A DNA stretch of 46,665 bases from Isoptericola sp. QY 916 (GTDB taxonomy: Bacteria; Actinomycetota; Actinomycetes; Actinomycetales; Cellulomonadaceae). Below are positions 40,311-46,665 of the stretch, piece after piece (position 1 is the first letter of the stretch; the number at the start of each line of letters is the position of its first letter). The DNA lies in NCBI GenBank assembly GCA_026934365.1, contig JADHZE010000005.1, positions 1 to 46,665 on the forward strand, written 5' to 3'. Position numbers and translations under genes: made by a program. A model generated the notes under the pieces. That model did not search any database and had not been told where the DNA came from. It was given only the letters and a program-made list of their open reading frames with translations.

Positions 40311-41678
40311 ATGTTCCGACCACGAACCCGGAGGCTCGCCGCCGCGGCCGGCACCGCCGTCCTCGGGCTCTCCCTGGCCGCCTGCGCGGGGGCGGGCGCC
40401 GTCGGCGGGGGAGACGGCGAGCAGATCGTCGTGGCGATCGTCTCGAACCCGCAGATGCAGGACGCGATCTCCCTCCAGGACGAGTTCCGCAAGGAGCACC
40501 CCGGCATCGACGTGCGCTTCGTGTCCCTGCCGGAGAACGAGGCCCGCGCCAAGATCACCGCGTCCGTCGCCACCGGCGGCGGGGAGTTCGACGTCGTGAT
40601 GATCTCCAACTACGAGACGCCGATGTGGGCCGAGAACGGCTGGATCGAGAACCTGCAGCCGTACGCCGACGCCACCGAGGGCTACGACCCGGACGACTTC
40701 GTGCCCAGCGTGCGGGAGGCGCTGTCGGTGGACGGCGACCTCTACTCGGTGCCGTTCTACGGCGAGTCGTCGTTCCTCGCCTACCGCAAGGACCTCTTCC
40801 AGCAGGCGGGCCTCACCATGCCGGACCGTCCCACCTGGGACGACGTCCGCGAGCTGGCCGCCGAGCTCCACGACCCGTCGCAGGACTTCGCGGGCATCTG
40901 CCTGCGCGGGCTGGCCGGGTGGGGTGAGGTCATGGCCCCCATGACGACCGTGATGAACACCTACGGGGGGCAGTGGTTCGACGAGGGCGGGAACGCCCGC
41001 CTCGACTCGCCCGAGGTGCGCGAGGCCGTCGAGACGTACGTCGACACCGTGCAGCAGTACGGGCAGCCTGGCGCCGCGACCTCCGGCTTCGGCGACTGCC
41101 TCACCCGGTTCGCGCAGGGCCAGGCGGCCATGTGGTACGACGCGACGTCGATGGTCTCGTCGATCGAGGACCCGGCGTCGTCGACCGTGGCGGGCAAGAC
41201 GGGCTACGTGCCCGCGCCGGTGAGCGAGACCGACGCGGCCGGCTGGCTGTACTCGTGGTCCCTGGCGATCCCGTCCACCAGCGAGCACAAGGACGCCGCC
41301 TGGGACTTCGTGTCGTGGATGACCGACAAGGACTACATCACGCTGGTCGGCTCCACGCTCTCCTGGGAGCGGGTGCCGCCCGGCAGCCGGCTGTCCACGT
41401 ACGAGATCCCGCAGTACGCGGAGGTCTCGGAGGCGTACGCCGACGCGACCCTCACCGCGATGAGCGAGGCCACCCAGGAGAAGACGATGGTGGCGCCCGT
41501 GCCGTACCCGGGCATCCAGTTCGTCGGCATCCCCGAGTTCCAGGATCTCGGCACCCGCGTGGGGCAGCAGATGTCGGCCGCGATCGCGGGGCAGAAGTCG
41601 GTGGCGGACGCGCTGGAGCAGTCGCAGCAGTACGCCGAGACCGTCGCCGAGACGTACCGCAAGGAGAACGAGCGATGA
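40311..41678 (+). CDS. ABC transporter polyol/sugar-binding lipoprotein
   Basis: 455 residues, family 1 solute-binding protein. Lipobox LAAC with Cys25. The mature sequence ('IVSNPQMQDAISLQDEFRKEHPGIDVRF', 'GEFDVVMISNYETPMWAENGWIENLQPYAD', 'YSVPFYGESSFLAYRKDLF', read in parts) matches the mannitol/sorbitol-type (SmoE/MtlE) subgroup. Late motifs 'AAMWYDATSM' and 'AGWLYSWSLAIPSTSEHKDAAWDF' agree. It captures a sugar alcohol outside the membrane. The ATG at 40311 has GAGGA five bases upstream; longer in-frame starts add a tail that would disrupt the signal peptide. Its stop overlaps the permease start (ATGA). The dehydrogenase at 36.5 kb supports a polyol substrate. Confidence 0.92.
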   Translation: MFRPRTRRLAAAAGTAVLGLSLAACAGAGAVGGGDGEQIVVAIVSNPQMQDAISLQDEFRKEHPGIDVRFVSLPENEARAKITASVATGGGEFDVVMISNYETPMWAENGWIENLQPYADATEGYDPDDFVPSVREALSVDGDLYSVPFYGESSFLAYRKDLFQQAGLTMPDRPTWDDVRELAAELHDPSQDFAGICLRGLAGWGEVMAPMTTVMNTYGGQWFDEGGNARLDSPEVREAVETYVDTVQQYGQPGAATSGFGDCLTRFAQGQAAMWYDATSMVSSIEDPASSTVAGKTGYVPAPVSETDAAGWLYSWSLAIPSTSEHKDAAWDFVSWMTDKDYITLVGSTLSWERVPPGSRLSTYEIPQYAEVSEAYADATLTAMSEATQEKTMVAPVPYPGIQFVGIPEFQDLGTRVGQQMSAAIAGQKSVADALEQSQQYAETVAETYRKENER

Positions 41679-42628
41679 CCGCCGTCACCACGCAGGCCGG
41701 GAACCTGCGGCGCGCGCAGGCCCAGCGCGCCGCCCGCGCGGACAAGCACCGGTACTCCCGCGCCGAGCGGTGGCGCCGCCGCGGGCCGTTGCTGCCGGCG
41801 CTGGTCTTCACGATCGTCGTCACGCAGATCCCGTTCCTCGTGACGATCTGGTACTCGCTGCACTCGCGGAACCTCTTGCGCCCCGACTCCGACCTCTTCG
41901 TCGGGCTCTCGAACTATCTCGACATCGCGCGCGACTCGGTGTTCCGCCAGACGGCGCTCAACTCGGTGGTCATCACCCTCGGCTGCGTGCTGGTCGCGAT
42001 GGTGCTGGGCATCGTGCTCGCGATCCTGCTCGACCGGCCGTTCCGCGGCCGGGGCGTGGCGCGCACGCTGCTCATCACGCCGTTCCTCATCATGCCCGTG
42101 GCCAGCTCGGTGCTGTGGTCGATGGCGATGCTCAACCCGACGTACGGGCTGTTCAACTGGACGCTCGGGCTGGTGGGCATCGACCCCGTCGACTGGACCT
42201 CCACGTACCCGATCGTCGCGATCCTCATGGCCCTGGTGTGGCAGTGGACGCCGTTCATGATGCTGCTCGTCCTGGCCGGGCTGCAGGCCCAGCCGAAGGA
42301 CGTGCTCGAGGCCGCCGCGATGGACGGCGCCGGCTGGTGGCGCACCTTCGGGTCGATCACGCTGCCGCAGCTGCGCCGGTACATCGAGCTGGGCGTGCTG
42401 CTCGGGATCATCTACGTGGTCAACACGTTCGACCAGATCTACCTCATGACCGCCGGCGGCCCCGGGACGGCCAGCGCCAACCTGCCGTTCTACATCTACC
42501 AGCGCGCCTTCCTCGGCTTCGACGTCGGGCAGGCCGCCGCGATGGGCGTCGTCGTCGTCATCGCCACGATCATCGTCGCCTCCGCCGCGCTGCGGCTCAT
42601 CTTCCGCAGCTTCGACGTCAAGGAGTGA
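41675..42628 (+). CDS. ABC polyol transporter permease 1 (SmoF/MtlF type)
   Basis: 317 residues with a 40-residue basic N-terminal tail and six membrane helices. 'LPALVFTIVVTQIPFLVTIWYSL', 'RTLLITPFLIMPVASSVLWSMAMLNPTYGLFNW', the EAA loop 'EAAAMDGAGWWRTFGSITLPQL' and 'VNTFDQIYLMTAGGPGTASANLPFYIY' are typical of polyol permeases (read in parts). The ATG lies in an ATGA overlap with the binding-protein stop, so the two are translationally coupled. The AAGGAG inside the end of the upstream gene serves as ribosome binding site. It forms the channel with permease 2. Confidence 0.93.
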   Translation: MTAVTTQAGNLRRAQAQRAARADKHRYSRAERWRRRGPLLPALVFTIVVTQIPFLVTIWYSLHSRNLLRPDSDLFVGLSNYLDIARDSVFRQTALNSVVITLGCVLVAMVLGIVLAILLDRPFRGRGVARTLLITPFLIMPVASSVLWSMAMLNPTYGLFNWTLGLVGIDPVDWTSTYPIVAILMALVWQWTPFMMLLVLAGLQAQPKDVLEAAAMDGAGWWRTFGSITLPQLRRYIELGVLLGIIYVVNTFDQIYLMTAGGPGTASANLPFYIYQRAFLGFDVGQAAAMGVVVVIATIIVASAALRLIFRSFDVKE

Positions 42629-42630
42629 GC

Positions 42631-43506
42631 ATGACCGCCACCGAAACGGCCCCGCGCACGCCTGTCGCCCCGTCCGCGGCCGCGCGCCGCTCAGGCCGGA
42701 GCAGCGTCACCGGGGGGCTGCTCACCACCCTCACCTGGATCCTCGCGCTCGGGTTCTTCTTCCCCGTCCTGTGGATGGCGATGACGGCGTTCAAGCAGGA
42801 GAACCAGGCGTCGTCCGACCCGCCCACGTGGTTCTTCACCCCGACGCTCGACCAGTTCCAGGCGGTGGTCGGGGCGTCCGGCACGTACGTCGCGAACTCG
42901 GCGATCGCCACCGGCGTCTCGACCGTCCTCGTGCTGCTGCTCGGCATCCCCGCCGCGTACGCGCTGTCGATCCGGCCGGTGGAGAAGGTCAGCGACGTGC
43001 TGTTCTTCTTCATCTCCACCAAGATGCTGCCGGTCGTGGCCGTCATCGTGCCGATCTACGTCATCGCCGGGCAGCTCAAGGTGCTCGACAACATCTGGAC
43101 GCTGGTCGTGCTGTACACGGCGATGAACCTGCCGATCGCGGTGTGGATGATGCGGTCGTTCTTCCAGGAGATCCCCGCCGAGGTGCTCGAGGCGGCCGCC
43201 GTCGACGGCGCGGGGCTGATGAAGACGCTGCGGTCCGTGCTCATCCCGATGGTCGCGCCCGGCATCGCCGCGACGGCGCTCATCTGCGTGATCTTCGCGT
43301 GGAACGAGTTCTTCTTCGCGCTCAACCTCACCGCGTCGCGCGCCGCCACCGTGCCGATCTTCATCGTCTCGACGATGACGAGCGAGGGCCTGTTCCTCGC
43401 GCGGCTCTGCGCCGCCGCGCTGCTCGCGTCGCTGCCGGTGATCCTCGCCGGGTGGATCGCGCAGAAGCAGCTGGTGCGCGGCCTGTCGATGGGCGCGATC
43501 AAGTAG
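42631..43506 (+). CDS. ABC polyol transporter permease 2 (SmoG/MtlG type)
   Basis: 291 residues, six helices: 'WILALGFFFPVLWMAMTAFK', 'GIPAAYALSIRPVEKVSDVLFFFISTKMLPVVAVIVPIYVIAGQLKVLDN' and the EAA loop 'EAAAVDGAGLMKTLRSVLIPMV' (read in parts), ending with 'KQLVRGLSMGAIK', a polyol-permease ending. AAGGAG lies five bases before the ATG at 42631; a GTG two codons earlier is possible. It begins two bases after the permease 1 stop. Its last eight bases overlap the 3' end of the convergent regulator gene. No ATPase gene follows, so a shared ATPase is needed. Confidence 0.93.
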   Translation: MTATETAPRTPVAPSAAARRSGRSSVTGGLLTTLTWILALGFFFPVLWMAMTAFKQENQASSDPPTWFFTPTLDQFQAVVGASGTYVANSAIATGVSTVLVLLLGIPAAYALSIRPVEKVSDVLFFFISTKMLPVVAVIVPIYVIAGQLKVLDNIWTLVVLYTAMNLPIAVWMMRSFFQEIPAEVLEAAAVDGAGLMKTLRSVLIPMVAPGIAATALICVIFAWNEFFFALNLTASRAATVPIFIVSTMTSEGLFLARLCAAALLASLPVILAGWIAQKQLVRGLSMGAIK

Positions 43507-44209
43507 CCGGGCCGGTGTGCAGCAGGTCGCGGGCCTGCTCGGCCGCGCGGGTGATGCTGTCGGCGACGAAGTCGATGAAGCGGGCCATGTTCTCGAGGCG
43601 CGCGCCCGCGGCGGAGTCGCGGCCCAGGACGTCGACCCCCTGCCGGGCGGTGGCGGCGAGCGCGGCGTTGGAGCGCGCGGCGGCGATCATCGACTGGTAC
43701 CAGGCGTCGCCGTCGGCGGCGTAGCGCTCGCGGCGCCCGTCCTCGCGCTCGCGGCGGATCAGCCCCAGGTTCTCCAGCAGCGCGACCGCCTTGGACACCG
43801 ACGCCGGGCTCACCTGCAGCCTCTCGACCAGCTCCGCCGCGGTGAGGCTGCCCGAGTCCGCCACGTACAGCCGCGTGAGCACGGCCGCGGCCATGCGGGG
43901 GAGGCCGGACTGCATGAGCAGCGTCGTGAACGTCTCCTCGTACTCCCGCAGGGCCGCGTCGTCGGTCGCGGCCCCCGAGCCGGACGTCGCGCGCGGCGAG
44001 GCGGGACGACGACGGTGCGCGCGCTGCTGGGTGGCGCGCTGCGCGAGGTCGGCGCGGTAGCCGCCGGGGCCGCCGTTGCGCATCACCTCGCGCGTGACGG
44101 TCGACGTCGGGCGGTCGAGCCGGCGGGCGATCTCGGCGTACGCGAGGTCGTCGGCGAGGCCCAGCGCGATCTGCTGGCGCTCCTGGGCGGTGAGCCGGCC
44201 TCCCGGCAT
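43499..44209 (-). CDS. fused HTH_38 (IS30-type) and MarR/GbsR-type transcriptional regulator
   Basis: 236 residues with two DNA-binding modules. Residues about 4-65 match the HTH_38 domain known from IS30 transposases ('RLTAQERQQIALGLADDLAYAEIARRLDRPTSTVTREVMRNGG', read in parts), without any transposase catalytic part. Residues about 85-230 are a MarR/GbsR-like winged helix ('LTAAELVERLQVSPASVSKAVALLENLGLIRREREDGRRERY') with a dimerisation tail. AGGAGG lies five bases before the ATG at 44209. The gene is divergent from the DUF4097 gene, and the 244-base gap carries repeated TGCAAC boxes, so it most likely represses that gene and itself. The 3' end overlaps the permease gene by eight bases. 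Confidence 0.88.
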   Translation of the reverse strand: MPGGRLTAQERQQIALGLADDLAYAEIARRLDRPTSTVTREVMRNGGPGGYRADLAQRATQQRAHRRRPASPRATSGSGAATDDAALREYEETFTTLLMQSGLPRMAAAVLTRLYVADSGSLTAAELVERLQVSPASVSKAVALLENLGLIRREREDGRRERYAADGDAWYQSMIAAARSNAALAATARQGVDVLGRDSAAGARLENMARFIDFVADSITRAAEQARDLLHTGPAT

Positions 44210-44272
44210 GGCGTCCTCCTGGGGTCGGGCCCGGGGTCGGGCCGGGTGCCACGTTACGTTCACTTCGGGTCA

Positions 44273-44398
44273 GGTGCAACGGGCTCAAGCGCGGTGGTTG
44301 CGTTGATTTTCAGGCCTGGTGCAACGATATTGGCATTGTGACCTGCGCCAACGGTCTTCTGATGCAACATTGCGCTTGCCCGATATACGAACGCAACG
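44273..44398. promoter_or_regulatory. repeated TGCAAC boxes in the divergent regulator/DUF4097 promoter region
   Basis: Direct copies of TGCAAC at 44275-44280, 44320-44325 and 44363-44368, the first two within the longer GGTGCAACG. Inverted or related copies are GTTGCGTTG at 44297-44305, GCAA-ca-TTGC at 44364-44373 and CGCAACG at 44392-44398. This is much more AT-rich than the surroundings. Probable binding sites of the HTH_38-MarR regulator; exact -35/-10 boxes are not assigned. Confidence 0.55.
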
Positions 44399-44453
44399 TA
44401 GCGTTTCGTGTGTCAGAAAGTCACCGCACCGACCATCGCAGGAGCTGAGAACG

Positions 44454-45119
44454 ATGCAGAACTTCGCCACCCCCGCCCCCGTCTCCGCCGTCGTCGACGT
44501 CCCGGCCGGGCGCCTCACCTTCGTCGCCGCCGACCGGTCCGACACCACGGTCGAGGTGCGGCCCGCCGACGCCTCGAAGCGCCGCGACGTCGAGGCCGCC
44601 GAGCAGACCACCGTCGCGTACGCCGACGGCGTCCTGCGCGTCGCGGCGCCCGACGGGCACCGGGCCTTCGGGCCCTCCGGCTCGGTCGAGGTCACGGTGC
44701 AGCTGCCCGCAGGGTCCGCGGTCGAGGTCACCGCGGCGAGCGCCCCGCTGCGCGGCGTCGGGCGCCTGGGCGCCGTCGTCGTCGAGACCGCGCACGGTGA
44801 CGTCAAGATCGACGAGGCGGCGAGCGCCCGCCTCGCCACGCAGGCCGGCGACATCACCGTCGGCCGGCTCACCGGCCCCGGCACGCTGAGCACCGCGAAG
44901 GGCGACCTCCGCGTGGAGGAGGCCGTGCAGGGTGCGCTCGACCTGAGCACCCAGGCCGGCGACGTGACCGTGGGCGTCGCGTCCGGCGTCACCGCGTCGC
45001 TCGACGCGGGCACGACGCTGGGCCGCATCAACAACTCGATCACGAACAGCGGCGGCGACGTCCAGGTCGCGATCCGCGCCACCACCACGATGGGCGACGT
45101 GTCGGCGCACAGCCGCTGA
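44454..45119 (+). CDS. DUF4097 domain protein (putative adhesin-like beta-helix)
   Basis: 221 residues without signal peptide or membrane helix. The body consists of repeating beta strands with the DUF4097 pattern: 'VVVETAHGDVKIDEAASARLATQAGDITVGRL', 'TLSTAKGDLRVEEAVQGALDLSTQAGDVTVG' (read in parts), i.e. alternating 'GDv.v' turns that stack into a beta-helix. DUF4097 is often called a putative adhesin, but this copy seems cytoplasmic and its role is unknown. AGGAG lies nine bases before the ATG. A strong terminator follows. The divergent HTH_38-MarR gene and the box-rich intergenic region indicate specific control, as is common for this gene pair in actinobacteria. Confidence 0.88.
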   Translation: MQNFATPAPVSAVVDVPAGRLTFVAADRSDTTVEVRPADASKRRDVEAAEQTTVAYADGVLRVAAPDGHRAFGPSGSVEVTVQLPAGSAVEVTAASAPLRGVGRLGAVVVETAHGDVKIDEAASARLATQAGDITVGRLTGPGTLSTAKGDLRVEEAVQGALDLSTQAGDVTVGVASGVTASLDAGTTLGRINNSITNSGGDVQVAIRATTTMGDVSAHSR

Positions 45120-45140
45120 GCCGACCGCCGCAGGATCCCG

Positions 45141-45179
45141 GACCCGCCGGGCCGACGAGTTCCGTCGGCCCGGCGGGTC
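45141..45179 (+). terminator. perfect 16-bp hairpin terminator
   Basis: GACCCGCCGGGCCGAC (45141-45156), 7-base loop, exact complement 45164-45179, 21 bases past the DUF4097 stop. The next gene's ATG is only nine bases beyond the stem. Confidence 0.85.
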
Positions 45180-45188
45180 TGTCCTGTC

Positions 45189-45683
45189 ATGACCCCCACC
45201 GGAACCCTCGACGCCCGCTTCAGCGAGGCCACCGCGCCCACCCCCTGGCCGGAGGTCGAGGCCGCGCTGACGGCCGCGACCCTGTACCGGCTCGTCACCG
45301 TCCGGGCGGACGGCCGCCCGCACGTCACGCCGCTCGTCGGGCTGTGGACCGACGACGGCTTCGTCTTCTGCACCGGCCCCGGCGAGCAGAAGGCCCACAA
45401 CCTCGCACACAGCCCGCATGTGGCCGTGACGATCGGGTCCCCGGAGTGGGACGCCGGGCTCGACGTCGTCGTGGAGGGCGTCGTCGTCCGCGCGACCGGC
45501 GAGCCGGAGCTCCGCCGGCTCGCCGACGGCTTCCGCGCCAAGTACGGCGACGCCTGGGACTTCGAGAACGACGACGAGTCCTTCGACCCGCACGGCCAGC
45601 GCGCGCTCGTCTACCGGGTCGTCACCGACAAGGTGCTCGCGTTCGCCAAGTCGCCGCACGGGCAGACGACCTTCCGGCCCTGA
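45189..45683 (+). CDS. pyridoxamine 5'-phosphate oxidase-fold flavin/F420-type protein
   Basis: 164 residues of the split beta-barrel (PNPOx-like) fold: 'TPWPEVEAALTAATLYRLVTVRADGRPHVTPLVGLW', 'GFVFCTGPGEQKAHNLAHSPHVAVTIG', 'LDVVVEGVVVRATGEPELRRLADGFRAKYG' and 'ALVYRVVTDKVLAFAKS' (in parts). Members bind FMN, F420 or haem and act as small oxidoreductases; the cofactor cannot be chosen here. The ATG at 45189 has no ribosome binding site and lies just behind the terminator hairpin, so the message may be leaderless, starting at or near the ATG. It is convergent with the RDD gene, with six bases between stops. Confidence 0.9.
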   Translation: MTPTGTLDARFSEATAPTPWPEVEAALTAATLYRLVTVRADGRPHVTPLVGLWTDDGFVFCTGPGEQKAHNLAHSPHVAVTIGSPEWDAGLDVVVEGVVVRATGEPELRRLADGFRAKYGDAWDFENDDESFDPHGQRALVYRVVTDKVLAFAKSPHGQTTFRP

Positions 45684-45689
45684 CGCCCG

Positions 45690-46665
45690 TCACAGGCCGG
45701 CGGGGTCCGTCTCGATGGCCGGGACGGGAGCGGAGCACTCGGCTACGACCGCACCGTCGTCCAGCAGCTCCGTACGCGCCGTCCAGCCCGTGGGGTCCTC
45801 CGGCATCGTGACCACCGCCGACGCGACCTCGTCGGGGGGCGAGATCCACGGGCCACCGGCACCCTCGTCGTACCCGTCGCCCGCCTCGTCGAGGCCGGTC
45901 GCGCCCGGGGACTCGGCCCAGCGGTGGAACCTCCCGTCCGGCGAGGTCACCGTGAGCCGGGCGCCGAGGTCGCCGACCTCCGGGTTGTCGCTCGAGTCGA
46001 CGCCGAGCCCGGTGGACCACGCCACCGCGACCTGCCAGCGAGTGACGTCGACGCGCGTGATGCCGAGCCGGGAGTCCATGTCGAACGACCGAGCGCTGCC
46101 GACGATCGCCGTCGCGGCGAAGTCCCCGGTGCTCGTGCACGACGTCTGCTGCTCGGACGTCTGCTGCCCGCCGCCGCTGCTCGCAGTGATGCTCATCGTG
46201 GCAGCCAGCGCGCAGAGCACCAGGGCGGCGACGGCGGTGACGCGGTGCGGCCAGCGCAGCCACGGCGCGTGCGTGTCGCGAGCCGTGCGGAGTCGCGCGA
46301 CGAGGGGGTGCGGCTCGGGCGTCGTGGTGCGGACGGCGACGGTGCCGAGCAGCGAGTCGGCGAAGGTGCGGCCGTCCTTTCGGAACGCCGCGCGCAGGTA
46401 GCCGATCAGCACGATCGCGTCGAGGACGTGCGCGAACCAGCGGAGCACCGTGCCGGGCAGCCCGATCGGCCGGCCGGAGCGGTCGTCGACCACCGCAACG
46501 CCGGCCACCCGCTTGCCGGGCGTCATGCCGGTGTACGCCTGGAGCGCCCCGAGCGCCAGCAGGGTCCCCGCGGTCCACCCCGCGCCGCCCGCCCCGCCGG
46601 GCTCGCCCAGGCCCGGGAGCGCGGCGAGGGTCGGCGCGGCGCCCGTCGCGAGGCCCAGCGCCGGG
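45690..46665 (-). CDS. RDD family membrane protein (5' end beyond the window)
   Basis: The frame is open from the stop at 45690 to the right edge, giving at least 325 residues. The visible N-terminal part contains an RDD domain ('GTLLALGALQAYTGMTPGKRVAGVAVVDDRSGRPIGLPGTVLRWFAHVLDAIVLIGYL', in parts) with helices and the 'TPGKR' signature. A further helix ('VTAVAALVLCALAATMSI') leads to an extracytoplasmic domain of about 165 residues with two cysteines. That domain is not recognised. An ATG at 46526 lies inside the RDD domain and is not the true start. RDD proteins are small membrane proteins of unclear role, some linked to Na+/H+ exchange. Confidence 0.85.
   Translation of the reverse strand, partial: PALGLATGAAPTLAALPGLGEPGGAGGAGWTAGTLLALGALQAYTGMTPGKRVAGVAVVDDRSGRPIGLPGTVLRWFAHVLDAIVLIGYLRAAFRKDGRTFADSLLGTVAVRTTTPEPHPLVARLRTARDTHAPWLRWPHRVTAVAALVLCALAATMSITASSGGGQQTSEQQTSCTSTGDFAATAIVGSARSFDMDSRLGITRVDVTRWQVAVAWSTGLGVDSSDNPEVGDLGARLTVTSPDGRFHRWAESPGATGLDEAGDGYDEGAGGPWISPPDEVASAVVTMPEDPTGWTARTELLDDGAVVAECSAPVPAIETDPAGL

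Noticed and set aside
43510-44209. HTH_38 domain as evidence of an IS30 insertion sequence
   Set aside because: There is no DDE transposase domain, no terminal inverted repeat and no target duplication; the domain is fused in frame to a MarR-type regulator.
44209-44260. A regulator start 18 codons upstream of 44209
   Set aside because: AGGAGG sits five bases before the ATG at 44209, and the extra residues are Pro/Arg-rich and lie in the promoter region.
1-46665. tRNA, rRNA, riboswitch or integrated element
   Set aside because: No intergenic gap is longer than about 245 bases, and none shows cloverleaf-like pairing, direct att-type repeats or composition change.

Overview
This 46.7 kb window comes from a very GC-rich Gram-positive actinobacterium. 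It has GTG starts on many genes, strong GGAGG-type ribosome binding sites, many lipoproteins, an LPxTG wall-anchored protein and polysaccharide-degrading enzymes. Gene content fits the Micrococcales (Cellulomonadaceae/Promicromonosporaceae type), but the lineage is an inference. I see no rRNA, tRNA, CRISPR array, phage gene or insertion sequence. Genes are tightly packed and no intergenic gap exceeds 300 bases.

Layout. 0-6 kb: two secreted proteins (DUF4397, fasciclin), a PEP-mutase/isocitrate-lyase-family enzyme, then a rightward run of a lipoprotein, a translationally coupled membrane protein, two DUF202 proteins and a Pr6Pr-family membrane protein. 6-10.2 kb: a leftward group of a small lipoprotein, a SulP anion transporter and an SdsA-type alkyl sulfatase, which looks like a sulfate-ester/sulfur unit. 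10.4-18.4 kb: one 2,679-residue sortase-anchored surface protein made of DUF11-like and seven DUF5979 repeats. 18.6-20.4 kb: small envelope genes (GlsB/YeaQ, AI-2E-family permease, hexapeptide-repeat protein).

20.6-32.3 kb is a carbohydrate region. A LacI regulator is followed by a secreted PL1-type pectate lyase with four fibronectin type III domains. Next is a divergent ABC locus. Leftward it reads binding protein, a fusion of Gfo/Idh/MocA oxidoreductase with DUF6807, and a six-hairpin glycosidase of unassigned family. Rightward it reads a 12-codon leader ORF and two permeases. A near-perfect LacI-type operator lies between the two arms. The likely logic is extracellular pectin cutting, uptake of oligosaccharides, and intracellular processing. 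The exact substrate is not visible.

32.3-36.4 kb holds envelope genes: a rhomboid-like/DUF2156 (MprF-type) protein, a GH25 lysozyme and a VanZ-RDD fusion. 36.5-43.5 kb is a polyol region: mannitol dehydrogenase family enzyme, a YihY/BrkB membrane protein, a SorC/DeoR-type sugar-binding regulator, and a binding protein with two permeases. A 14-bp palindrome overlaps the predicted -35 box. Neither ABC locus has its own ATPase, so a shared MsiK-type ATPase elsewhere is likely. 43.5-46.7 kb: a fused HTH_38-MarR regulator divergent from a DUF4097 gene with repeated TGCAAC boxes between them, a pyridoxamine-phosphate-oxidase-fold protein, and an RDD membrane protein cut by the window edge.
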